A stretch of 44,539 bases of DNA from Lingula anatina. Taxonomy: Eukaryota; Brachiopoda; Lingulata; Lingulida; Lingulidae. Both the position numbers and the translations under genes were made by a program. The stretch is from contig NW_019776158.1 of the NCBI RefSeq assembly GCF_001039355.2, forward strand, positions 30,196-74,734, given 5' to 3'. The notes under the pieces were generated by a model. That model was not told the DNA's origin and did not search any database. It saw only the letters and a program-made list of their open reading frames with translations. How positions within the stretch are numbered: position 1 is the stretch's first letter; every line of letters starts with the position of its first letter. Shown here piece by piece: positions 22,333-32,882 of the stretch.

Positions 22333-24818
22333 ATGTTGCGGTTATTGGTCCCTCTGTGTCTGGTGGTCAGTGTTGTCCGTGGCCACTCGTGGCTGGTTTG
22401 TACTGACTACCTGGAGGAGAACGGGCACTACTACAAGCCGGACATATGCAGAGCTTACCCAAGAGCGGCCAACAGATATGCTGCAAAAGATCGTAAGTAA
22501 CTGATATAATTATTGTGCTGTCCGCATTGCGATGTCGCACAACAATGATTTAATTTCGTTCTGTTATGAAAAAGATGAAAATGAGTGAAACGCCCTTGCC
22601 TGTCAACATTGGAAGACTCTGTTAAGTGTAAAAGATGATGAACAGTTCAAAACACAATTGAAGCAAAGATGATTATCCACATGTATCAGGACAAAAAAGT
22701 CTTAATTAAAATTGCCGAAGGATAGGTTTGGTTGTTTTCAGTTAAAATTTACCGGGTCTGATAAAAAGGAGAGAGACTGTATTAGACAGCTAGCTACGAT
22801 ATTCCAGTAGATGGCAGTACAGGTACATGTGTATATCCCGTGACGTTTAGGGCGCTGATTTGATAGTCTAGGTTATATTTAATCTGAGATTAACGCCTTT
22901 TTATTGTTATCAATATATCATTCTTTATTGGTTCCAGTGCATATTACGAAGGTAATAATATAACAATATGATACAATTACGTTATAATAATGACATTTGC
23001 TATTCTTTAATGAAGATACATTTACATACATTATCCGACTAGTAATAAATATTTGACCTTTGGAAACTGCAAGACATGTAGTATTAAAAATTTTAAATGG
23101 TTTCAAAATGCAAATAAAACGTGTTTAATTTCCCCGTATGTTCAGAACATACAGATTTCATGTTCAGGTTACTCTGTGGCAATCAGTAGGTCGATGTGCT
23201 TTTTTCTCTAAAACTTATTGTAAGAAATCTGGCTTTATATCCATGATGTCTTTCAATGCCATTGTCAATGTCACTGTCAGTGTCATCGTCATGTTCAATG
23301 TCATTTTTTTAATTGTTCTGCTGCCAGTTTTGGGAGTTTGCCGTCCAGTAAAAGTTGTTTCATATTAAATAACCTGCAATGAATGCTAGTCCCAATATTG
23401 CAAACAAAAACACTTAACACCTCTAAAATACCATTATATTATCAAGAAAATTTTGTTGTTATCAGTTTCACGGTAATCAGCACTTAAAATTTAAATGAAA
23501 ATCGCAAATCGTCATCTTTGATGNACACACACACACACACTAATGTCACTTAACATTTACTTTCTAAGGGCTAGTTACATATGTATACTTGTATATATAC
23601 CTGTACGGAGCATCATCACTCTATGGATCATGTTTCTACAATGTCTTCACCCCCAGAACCACGGCGCTGACTTGGAGTGCACCAACCCATGGATACCAGA
23701 CAACGCCAACAAAATCTTCTTCTCCAGCGGCAACACCGACCCGGCCCTCTCAGTTCTCAGGAAGAACCTGTTGGTAGATCTGGGCGTGTCCCCCGTGGGT
23801 CAGGGGGCGGACACACAGACTTACCCCAAGCAGGGCTACCAGAACGCCCCCAAGTTCTGCGAGGGCACAGATAAAGCGATGGGGACATTTGCATTTGATT
23901 TCCCTAAGATGCCAGCAGGTCTGAGATCAATTAGAAAAACTAGATATACCATTTTTGAGAAACTATAACTTTACTTTACATTGATTTTTAATGAGCCAAC
24001 ATTACATAGAAAGTGGGAATGATTTCACTGATACTTGCAGACAATTAACTTTTTTATAATTCCACTGCAAATCTAAAGACATTTAGGGTATAATCACATT
24101 CTTGTATTAGTAGGTATCCAGTGACCTTAAGTATTTACAAAACGAAGCGTATCTTTTAATAATAAGCAACAATATGTGAATTCACAGGTATTTATGTTTT
24201 GACAGGGCGTTACACCTTCGTGTGGGAGTGGGAGTTTAACAAGAATTCCTTCTACACTAGTTGTTGGGAGGCAGATGTGGTTGACACCAAGAGCGAAAGG
24301 GACGCCATATTGAGGCAAAGAGGACTTTCCACCAATGACCCAAGTGAGTGGGATCTTGATGGCCGAGTCTCAATCATATCGCCACAAAACTCCCCACCTC
24401 CCTCACCGCTTTGGAAGCCAAGTCTTTAATAATGTTTTCTCTTTGTTGCCTTGGACATTCTAAGTTTTTCTGATAAGTTTTTTCCTTCATGTCACCCTGC
24501 ATACATACAGTTACCTGCAGATGTAAAATGTCCCGACTTCCAGCTATTATGTTTGTATGGTTATCCCAGCAATCACTGAACATTATTAGAACGTTACGCT
24601 AACGTTACGCAAACGTTCTGGTAACGTTCTAATCAGATTCTGTAGCTGGTTAGCTGACATAGCGACAGTTTTACCCAATGGGTGATAATGTGAGTCCTAC
24701 TGTAAAGGGAAATGTCTTACTAGGCAACTTGAAAATTAATGAATAATAAATAGAAATAATAGCTGTATTATTCCTGAAGTGGTACAATAAGCATAGCTGT
24801 ATAACAAGATTTTATTTC

Positions 24819-24850
<32 letters not shown>

Positions 24851-27825
24851 TTTTTCTTTTTTTAACCAGGCAACCTGGCTGGAGTGAAGGTCCCTGTGTC
24901 CGGGTATGGGCAGTACAAACCCCCAACTGGAACACAGGCCCCTGTCACCCCAAGGCCAGTAGACCCCTCTAAACCAGCTGTCACTGTGGTTACTGGGAAA
25001 CCCCTCCTCCCGGCAATAGATGGCGCTTGGGGGCCTTGGAAAGCCTGGGGCAAATGCTCGGCCACCTGCGGAACTGGAGTGAGCGTTTACATACGTTTCC
25101 AATCGTAGTTCTAGAATTAAGTCCAAAATACAAAACTTAAACAGTTTCAAAACATTCATTTTTCCTTTATTTGTAATTCCCTATCATGTTCTATCTTTAT
25201 CTATTTTAGCGTGTTTTAATGAAAAACGTAGTTCCCACTGAGCTGTAAGTTTATGTAAAGTAGTTTTAAGGAACACTGAAGAACCAGATTGGTCAAATTA
25301 CTTTACCAACTGACCAAGAGTGATTTATAGTATTTCTTTTATTCTGTAGACTGAACGCCGCGTTCGTTTCTGTGACAGCCCCGCCCCTCAGAACGGTGGC
25401 AGCATGTGTGTCGGCAGTGACGAGGAGACGCGACCCTGTGACGCCGGCGTCTGTCCCCAAACTTCTCTTACAGGTGAGTTGTTGTACAGGGTGTGTGAGA
25501 CGGGGGAGGGGGGTTCTCTGACAGCTGGGGTGTATAAGGTATATTGTAGGTCGAGGGTGGGGGGAGGCAACGGCACTTTAATTCACTCCTTTATTAAATT
25601 GTTGAATCCGTAATTGAAATATCTGTCGGTGACATGCTTGCTGTTTGCTGTTGTATTGACAAAAATTATGTTTGGAAAATTTCGAAGAACGTACTTTTAG
25701 ACCCGTCTCATTGCAACAGAGCGTTAATTTAGCGTTTGTGCTACAAATTGCTGTGGTAGCGTTCGTGTAGCCAGTTCAAGGCAATGCTGTGTCTTTTCCA
25801 TCTGTCGGAGAAAATCGTATTGCTGCCAACATTTCACAACCAATTAAAGCACACAGAAAAGGACTCAGCAGGTCGTGGTACAGCAGCTGAAGCATATATC
25901 ATGATCCAAGGTGCGCTGTCAGTTATCATGCTTCTGACGAATCTTGATTTAGTGTGATAAAGAAATGCTCTCAAAAGACATAAAATGAGGGTTAAAAAAG
26001 GCGTAGTGATCATACGTTTCCGTTTGAAATTTAACCCGGAAATTGGACTATAGAACAGCTGTGTGGATTCAAGTCACGTATGTCCTAGAAATTCGCTTCT
26101 CTACACATAGATATGTATTTCTTAGGAGTTATGAAAACACGTCAATTCCTGAATCATGAAGTCCCGAGATTGCATTTTTTATGTTTGTTTAAATGTTCCA
26201 ATTTTGACAGATGATTCATAAAATGGTCCACCACTAGGTGTTAGGTTTATTTAAAATATTAGTCAAAACTACGGTATTTTCCTGACAGTACCTTAGTATA
26301 ATCAATCAAGGCGGATGTCATTAGGCAATGCGTGCTTAATTAGCGAATCTTGTCCCCGGATGATGCCTAGATATTGAAGTCAAAACTTCACAGAGGGCAC
26401 GGTACGGTAATTCTGAAGAACAGAACAGGCAAAACACTGACACGGCCATCCATTCAGACATTTGTGACACGGAAAAACAGGAAAGATTAATCAGGATTCA
26501 TGTCTTTTTAATTTGGCGTGTCAATGTCTTCCCGTAATTCCCCAAATAGTCTTTTAGAAGACATAGCCGACCTGAACGAGGAGATAGTTATGCCCGTTCT
26601 TAAGTTCACTTTTGATGCATGGACAAACACAGAGCGTATTATCCTAAAAGATGGGTTTAGTAGGATTCCCCGATTTTAGCTTCTGGACTAACTATTCTGA
26701 TTTTGTTCCCCCCAACCAAAAGTTTTGGTAATTGAAAATTCCATATACAGAAGACGATTTATTTCTCAGTACAAGCCAATTATAGCCGAGTAGTTTGGTA
26801 AGAACTGGCTTCGCGTGTCGCTCACGCCATTTTACATTAAAGGAATTAGGAACGCTGCAGACTGTGTGGGAGAGGCAGGAACTAATCTCCTTAAACCAGA
26901 CCCTGATTTGATTCATGTTTGATTTTCCTATAAATCCGTTCACCAACTTGTGAAAAATATGTATGCTGTATGCCAAGATCTCAAAAGGGGTTTAGTAGTG
27001 AGAAAACTGTAAGACGTCAAATGATATAATCCCCCGTGACAATTGATAATCATATCGTAAATTGAAGGTCTCTTATTATTATTATTATTATTATTATTTA
27101 GAAGTCAAGGTAGATAAGAGAGATAAAGGTTTATTTATATAAAATATACAATATCGGGAATAAATCGCCCTGGAAAAGTGTCGTTTATTAAAAAACTGTA
27201 AAGCTGCCTGGTTCACTTGCCTGGTTCACTTATATTTCAATTACATGGTGACGTAGAGAACAGTCGGCAATGATGTAACATCTGAGATAAGTTAATTTAT
27301 GTTGCAGATTTGCAGGTAAATATTCCCTCTAGCTGGGACACTGGTACCAATGGCCTCATCATGCTACCAAACCCCAAACCGACTGGAAACTGGAAAGTGA
27401 TCCTTAAACTGCCCTGTGATGTCCAGAACCTTAACGTACGTATTCTGCAGCGCGTGCCTGTGTGCGTGCGTATTTGTGTGCATGGGCGCGTTCATTTTCG
27501 ATCGGAAGTCTGAGCAACAAAGAATAAAAGAAAATAAGGCATAAAAATTGCTTTTTTTATGTTAAGTTAATCTTTTTTCTTTTCTTCGTTTTTCGTTTTT
27601 CATGAAGTCATCTTAGATCAGTTTTATAACGTATTGTATATAACACTGTATATTTGTCCCTAGGTCTGGCATGGAAATGACGTCACCACGGCCGAGCACC
27701 GTGCTAGAGGAGTGTTTGCTATTAACCAGAGCGGATGGATGCTGGACAAACCCGATATTGGCTTCACTGCCTTCTACAGCGGCACTTGTCAGATGAAGGG
27801 CATTAAGGCATCAATTGAGTCCTAG
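22333..27825 (+). CDS. Secreted LPMO-like protein with TSP1 and CBM2-like modules
   Basis: Seven coding exons: 22333-22492, 23657-23918, 24206-24343, 24870-25078, 25350-25473, 27308-27435 and 27664-27825. All junctions are GT-AG and in phase except exon 1/2. A 17-residue signal peptide ends VVRG, so the mature protein begins [10 protein letters not shown]: an N-terminal His, the hallmark of a copper histidine brace. NHG (exon 2) supplies the only later His in the module. The module has paired Cys and [19 protein letters not shown] near its end. A Pro/Thr linker follows, then a canonical TSP1 repeat ([28 protein letters not shown], about residues 239-295). The last module ([28 protein letters not shown]) resembles CBM2, which binds cellulose, xylan or chitin. 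Oxidative polysaccharide cleavage is inferred; the AA family cannot be fixed by eye. Confidence 0.8.
23258..23305. repeat. Eight-unit degenerate hexamer repeat (GTCANN)
   Basis: Consecutive hexamers in LPMO-like gene intron 1: GCCATT, GTCAAT, GTCACT, GTCAGT, GTCATC, GTCATG, TTCAAT, GTCATT. It is a diverged short tandem array with no open frame that joins the gene. Confidence 0.6.
23524..23540. repeat. Contig join followed by an AC microsatellite
   Basis: Single N at 23524 followed directly by an (AC)n run. Unlike the joins at 4865 and 10731, the flanks are not duplicated. Sequence, possibly including an exon, may be missing from intron 1 of the LPMO-like gene here. Confidence 0.6.
24585..24633. 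repeat. Inverted repeat built from AACGTT palindromes
   Basis: ATTAGAACGTTAC (24585-24597) and its exact complement GTAACGTTCTAAT (24621-24633) flank a loop that itself holds two more AACGTT units. All four AACGTT words lie within 49 bases, in intron 3 of the LPMO-like gene. The pattern fits the core of a small foldback element or a clustered protein-binding site. Confidence 0.55.
24818..24863. repeat. CTTT microsatellite forming the polypyrimidine tract of LPMO-like intron 3
   Basis: A (CTTT)n tract runs almost directly into the exon 4 acceptor (AACCAG|GC at 24869/24870). It acts as an unusually long polypyrimidine tract, so length changes could affect splicing. Confidence 0.6.
27071..27099. 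repeat. ATT microsatellite in LPMO-like intron 5
   Basis: About nine TTA/ATT triplets in a row inside the 1.8-kb intron between exons 5 and 6. A similar ATT run at about 6994-7013 lies in TBPL1 intron 1, where the second haplotype contig begins. Confidence 0.6.
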
Positions 27826-27929
27826 GATGGATATTGTTATTTCCCTTTTTGTTGAAATTTACCTTCAAAATTGGTAAATTTTGTTTTTCACTACATGTAT
27901 TCCTGATTTTACGTCATCATACAATGCAG

Positions 27930-27935
27930 AATAAA
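27930..27935 (+). terminator. Polyadenylation signal of the LPMO-like gene
   Basis: AATAAA about 105 bases after the stop codon at 27823-27825, the first canonical hexamer downstream. It implies a short 3' UTR. Confidence 0.6.
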
Positions 27936-28038
27936 TTTGAATACATCTTCTGTTTGTGGTCTGCGTTTTTGATTATGGAATGTCAGTTGACGTGACAGTC
28001 ACAGAAGGCGTGATGTACATTCTGAATTAAGGGAAAGG

Positions 28039-29270
28039 TACGGAGCTTTGTTAGTATCATATTAACTTTTTTCTATTTTCATTTAAGTTTTATTTTATGG
28101 AATTTTCACCGCGGTGAAAATAATTTTCACCGCGGTGAAAATAATTTACACCGCGGTGGTAATTCCTGGCCATCTCGGCCCGGGTGATGAATAGTTAATG
28201 AGAACCTTACATTTGCCAGATGCCGTCACGGTGCATACTATTGTTACATACACACAAGGTTGGAGGATCTGCTCGTGGGGCCACTGCCGTTAACTAAGGT
28301 TTCCCATCTATATTTACCACCTATATAATTAAAGTCCCGCTTGCAGTTTTATGCAAAGGGAATCCCATTGTAATTACTAAATACTTAATGTTATTTTTGG
28401 ACAATGTATTTTTAAATATTCGTGTGATGTGTTTGCCCATAGATCTTATCTTAATAGATGTAATCTCGGTTTCTTCGGAGAGGTTTCTTTCTACCAATAT
28501 CCCCAATAATACGCAAGTTATTATAAAGGGAAAAACGACGTACAACATTGCAGCATTTCGGTGGTTTTTAATCTATTCGAATACTGCCCGCTTCCTCCAC
28601 ATTCCTGGGATGATTGGCACATAGACTGGTTAAACCGCGTGCATGTGCATGTGCTTGTCTTTATCAACTTCCTTCCCAGACATCTGGTAAATTTTGGATT
28701 CTACGGAGCTTTGTTAGTATCATATTAACTTTTTTCTATTTTCATTTAAGTTTTATTTTATGGAATTTTCACCGCGGTTCATTCAAGACCCCATACTCTC
28801 AAGAATCCTAGGGTCCAAGTCCCATTGTTCTTTAACATAAAACACACATGTTAATTACTGCTTTTGGGAAATAAACATTTTAGTTTTGTGTTAAGACACA
28901 ACAGCAGTTAAACACTAGGATTCCTGATCGAGTGTGTGGGGCCTTGAATTAGTTTTTAATTGGATTCCCTGACCTATATTTATGCATATGGCTGGATGTC
29001 CATTTAGTTCTGTATGTGCTTCTGCTGTTCTCTACATTTCTCAAGGACCCATGCACATTCATTAAAATGACAGGTTCATCAATCTCTGTTTTATGTTCCT
29101 TAAAATTTAAGGGTATACACTGTAAAAACAGTGTTTAGCTCTGAGACANCCACCGCGGTGTAAATTATTTTCACCGCGGTGAAAATAATTTTCACCGCGG
29201 TGAAAATTCCATAAAATAAAACTTATATGAAAATAAAAAAAAGTTAATATGATACTAACAAAGCTCCGTA
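28039..29270. mobile_element. Inverted-repeat element carrying CACCGCGGTG palindrome arrays
   Basis: Left arm 28039 to about 28160 begins TACGGAGCTTTGTTAG and contains three CACCGCGGTG palindromes spaced by about 20 bases (TTTTCACCGCGGTGAAAA and a TTTACACC variant). Right arm 29151-29270 is its reverse complement, ending AAGCTCCGTA. A 6-bp direct repeat GAAAGG flanks both ends (28033-28038, 29271-29276), like a target-site duplication. A third, truncated direct copy (28702-28778) stops in the middle of a palindrome. No transposase frame is present. The N at 29150 abuts the right arm, so the interior may be incomplete. A non-autonomous DNA transposon or cluster of MITE copies is the likeliest reading. 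Confidence 0.6.
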
Positions 29271-31444
29271 GAAAGGGGAATTAATGACCGTGTTGTTATT
29301 TATGAAAACGCCTCATAAATTCTAGATTAAATATGTCACAGCTTGCTCTAATGTCGTTCGCCTTGCGGGTGATTTTAATCTCTGCAAAATACATTTCTGT
29401 AACCTAATGAAAATGTCATTTATTGTCATGCGAACTTAATGCAAATTTATTCAATTAATCAAGTGCTTTCCTCAACAAATCTGTTTTATTTTGCTGTATC
29501 GCGGTTTCTTGGTGACATGTCAGCAGGCAGACTGGAAAACCCGCTCTGATACACGATTAATACACTGAACTGTCAGCTCAATTTGAAAACTCTTATTTGG
29601 ACAAGGTTGAATCCTCGAACAATGAGATCAACAAGTAAGGTGATATAGGATCGCTGCATGATTTGCCACTGGCGTCCATATTTATTGGAGAACAAACTGA
29701 CCACGCCCGCAATCATGACCAGGAGGAAACTTCCGGTCAATAAGGCACCACTCTGGACTCAAGGAAGAAAGACCGTACGGATCACACTAAAATGAATGTG
29801 TAGATCAAAAAACACATTTTGTTTGTCAAATATGAACTCAAATAAACCTTCACATCCTCCGAGGGTGGCAATTGGAAAGGTTGGATTATAGATAATTGAA
29901 CAGCAAGGCAGTAATTACATTTTCTATGGTTCTTTCTTCTTCACGGGACGTTACCTGTCGAAGAATAATTTTCTAGGAATTAATTATAAACGGCTGCGTG
30001 GTTAAATCAATGTATAGTTAAAGATTATCCTGTGGCTTGGAGACTGTAATTGGTTCAGCTGTTAAAAATCTTGCTTGTTAAACATCTCGACCCTCCAACT
30101 TCCCCAGGGACGCCGTTTTAAGCCACACGGTTTACTCATATTTTACAGGGCTCTCTATTATCAGAGGTCATTGTTATTGCCTTAATACCTGTCTTTTAGA
30201 TCAAATTGAATAAAAAAATGACATGTAATTCAAATTGATGGGAATGATGAGATAACTGAAATCTCGCCTTGACGGCAAGAAATCATGTCGTGCAAACATA
30301 TAGTCGCACTTTATAAAACATTTGTGAACATAAAATGAAAAAGGTTTCCAGATTATGATTGAAAGACAAGCTTTTTTGGGCATCGTTTTCTATTCATGAA
30401 ATTTGATTCAAAACTATTAAGCATTGAATGATGGGTCAATATAATGTTTAAAGATAGAAAAGCACGTACGGCCGAGAGCACATGTGAGAGCAAGAGGCCC
30501 CGGTAGTCAAATTAAGTGATCAGAATAACCCAGCGTTTACCGTGAGTGGAATACACAAAATTTACACTTGCTTCATCTGTTGCCTATTTGTTTTCCTATG
30601 AACCGTTAACAAAGAAAAGTTAGTATGAATGTCAGTTATAGATACTTATCAATCAACATCGATTTTTTGCACCCAGTGGACTGCTTAATGGCCAACTTTT
30701 TTCCAGCATAGCAAAATAAATGTCAAAGAAAAACGTACCAAATGAACGGTCTTCAAAAATAATGTTTTTATTTGGTGTCTTGGAATTTTCTTCTTCCAAG
30801 AAAGTGTCTTTTGATTTACAAGTGCCATACTACATAATTTACAATATAACACAGTCGTGTCGATATTCAACGTAAATTATTAACGACTACCTTTACACTA
30901 TAGGCGTTTTTGTATTGATACAATTGAGAAGTAGAGAGAAAGTGATTACACAGTAATATTACACCGCTTCATGTGGTGCTAATTGTAACTAATGCTGCGA
31001 CAAAAGTTTTTTGTTTTCTAACTTAAAGACAATGCTGGAATTCATTCTTTTCCAGTTTCATTCCCTAGGAATTTTGAAGTAAACGCGAAAGATCTAGAAT
31101 TGCAAAGAGATTTATCATCACGACATAATACTTTATAGGATTAGCAATGGCGTCGTGCGATGGATTCGTCTAATAAAAATCTTTTCGTTTTCTTTCATCT
31201 TAAAAATGAAAATAACAAGATTTTCATCGTCGAAAGAGGGAAATCGTGTTTCATTCTATAAGCAATGAATACGTCTATTGTCCACAAACGCCGGTCACTT
31301 TGCAAACCAAAAGGGTTTAGTCGATAATAAACGTAATTGGTTACATGACAGTGATTTTCTATATGCCAAATCTGACCCAAGCGGCATTGCGTAAAATGTA
31401 ATAAACAATTCGATATCAAAGCAAAATTTGTTTTGTATCAATTT
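29271..31444. other. Intergenic region downstream of both the LPMO-like and neuropeptide genes
   Basis: AT-rich sequence with no recognised exon, RNA gene or element. It should contain the 3' UTR of the minus-strand neuropeptide gene. A minus-strand AATAAA (plus TTTATT) near 30767 is one candidate signal, but it is about 680 bases away and uncertain. Confidence 0.4.
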
Positions 31445-32524
31445 CTAACCAATTCTCCAGAAACTTCGAATCTGTAAGTCATGATCGGTGTCAGCTGGGA
31501 AACTCCTGCCAACTCTCCAGAATGTGTTCAGACGCTTGGTCGGGTCCTCATCACCGTATGGGTCACGTTTGCCAATACGCCAGAAAGTCCGTTTGTCATT
31601 TGATCTGCCGACACGCCAAAAAGTGTTTGGCCTCTTTCCTATCCGCCAAAATGTACTGCGCTTATCATCGTCGTCACCCACGACGAGGCCGTCTCTCCAA
31701 TCGTCACTGTCATCAAAGAAACCCGGTGAAATGGGGCTTACTGAGCGACCGATGCGCCAAAAAGGTGTATCACGTTTCTGTATATGGTGGCCGTTTTTCT
31801 TACCTATTCGCCAGAAAGCGCTTTTCTTATCTTCATCGTCAGTGTGAGAGTTAGCCTCGCTGCGTCCGATTCTCCAAAACGCACTCTTTTTCATGTCTTT
31901 GTCGTCATTTCGTTTTCCAATTCTCCAAAAGGCACTTCTTTTATCGTCGTCGTCGTGTTCACTTCCATAGTCCTCTTTTTTCCCAATTCTCCAAAACGCA
32001 CTTTTCTTGCCGATTCTCCAAAATGCGCCCCTCTTGTCGAACGGATCAGATCTGCCTATTCTCCAGAAGGCGCTCTTCTTCTGCGGGGCGAACTCTTGGT
32101 CCGCTCGACCGATTCTCCAGAAAGCGCTTTTCTTGGATTCGTCATTATCATTGTCCGATCGACCAATTCTCCAAAAGGCACTTTTCTTATTTGGGTCTCT
32201 TCCTATTCTCCAGAAAGCCTTTTTTCTTTCATTGTCACTATCGGTCATGTCCTCGCCACTTCGACCAATTCTCCAAAATGCACTTTTCTTATCGTCTCCA
32301 CGCCCTATCCTCCAAAACGCGCTTCTTTTTTCGTCGTCATCGTCGTTCTCAGTTGAATTTGAGTTAGAAACACAAATCTTCAAACACTCAATTCTATCAA
32401 AGTCATCAGAACATTTCTTAGAACATTCTTCGTTAGTATCTGTGTCGGCGGCTAAAGTCAGTTGTTGAGCAAACAGCAGTACGAAGAAGATGATCGAAAA
32501 GAGCACCTCTCGTTGAGCCGGCAT
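31445..32524 (-). CDS. FWRI/FWRV-amide neuropeptide precursor (17 tandem peptides)
   Basis: One coding exon of 359 residues. I chose the ATG at 32524 over an in-frame ATG at 32575 for two reasons: an acceptor (TACTTCAG|GAACAC) lies between them, and the later start gives a clean signal peptide of about 25 residues (hydrophobic IIFFVLLF core, ending LTLA). A short domain with four Cys follows (C34, C38, C47, C51). Seventeen peptides come next, each followed by Gly plus GR, GK, GKK or GKR, so cleavage and amidation are expected. Nine are SAFWRI-amide; others are GAFWRI, AFWRI, TPFWRI, STFWRI, NTFWRV (twice), TFWRI and a final SFWRI whose Gly is the last codon. Spacers are rich in Asp/Glu. The product is secreted and presumably acts on a GPCR. 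It resembles FxRIamide-type lophotrochozoan peptides, but I cannot name the family firmly. Confidence 0.92.
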   Translation of the reverse strand: MPAQREVLFSIIFFVLLFAQQLTLAADTDTNEECSKKCSDDFDRIECLKICVSNSNSTENDDDDEKRSAFWRIGRGDDKKSAFWRIGRSGEDMTDSDNERKKAFWRIGRDPNKKSAFWRIGRSDNDNDESKKSAFWRIGRADQEFAPQKKSAFWRIGRSDPFDKRGAFWRIGKKSAFWRIGKKEDYGSEHDDDDKRSAFWRIGKRNDDKDMKKSAFWRIGRSEANSHTDDEDKKSAFWRIGKKNGHHIQKRDTPFWRIGRSVSPISPGFFDDSDDWRDGLVVGDDDDKRSTFWRIGKRPNTFWRVGRSNDKRTFWRIGKRDPYGDEDPTKRLNTFWRVGRSFPADTDHDLQIRSFWRIG

Positions 32525-32549
32525 GTTCAGCTTGGCACGCGTGTTCCTG

Positions 32550-32882
32550 AAGTAATAGTCAATGAAAAAACACATTAATCACTACAATTCCCCCTTGTGA
32601 GATCATGGGTAATAAGGCAAAAAGATAGCCACTAACGTCGAACCAACTTGTCGAGGTTAATAAGTGTCAGTGATGATCGCCCGATTCAATCTGGAAGCTA
32701 GTGTTCATACAATAAAAAGTAATTCACCGTTTGATAATCTACAGAGCCTCTGTCGGCTTCTTAACAACACCCCTTCCCAAGTCACCTCGCTCCCTGGCCT
32801 GGTAAAAACAAGCTACTTAGGTTCAATACATCCACTGATTTATTTCTCAGTGAGACATACTGAACATCTCTCAGCTTTTATA
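32550..32882 (-). promoter_or_regulatory. Candidate core promoter and 5' UTR of the neuropeptide gene
   Basis: On the minus strand, TATAAAA at 32882-32876 is followed 31 bases later by an initiator-like TCACTG with its A at 32851. That is standard TATA-Inr spacing. The leader down to the coding exon contains several upstream ATGs and ends at a good acceptor near 32550, so a spliced 5' UTR is likely. The donor is not obvious (candidate CG|GTGAAT). Usage needs RNA evidence. Confidence 0.4.

Noticed and set aside
24812-25159. 115-residue minus-strand open frame
   Set aside because: Antisense of LPMO-like exon 4; its Lys/Glu-rich end is only the translated CTTT microsatellite.
31488-32468. Several plus-strand open frames of 110-190 residues
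   Set aside because: They are antisense shadows of the repeated FWRI coding exon; the tandem repeats keep the opposite frames open by chance. They have no splice context or start signal.
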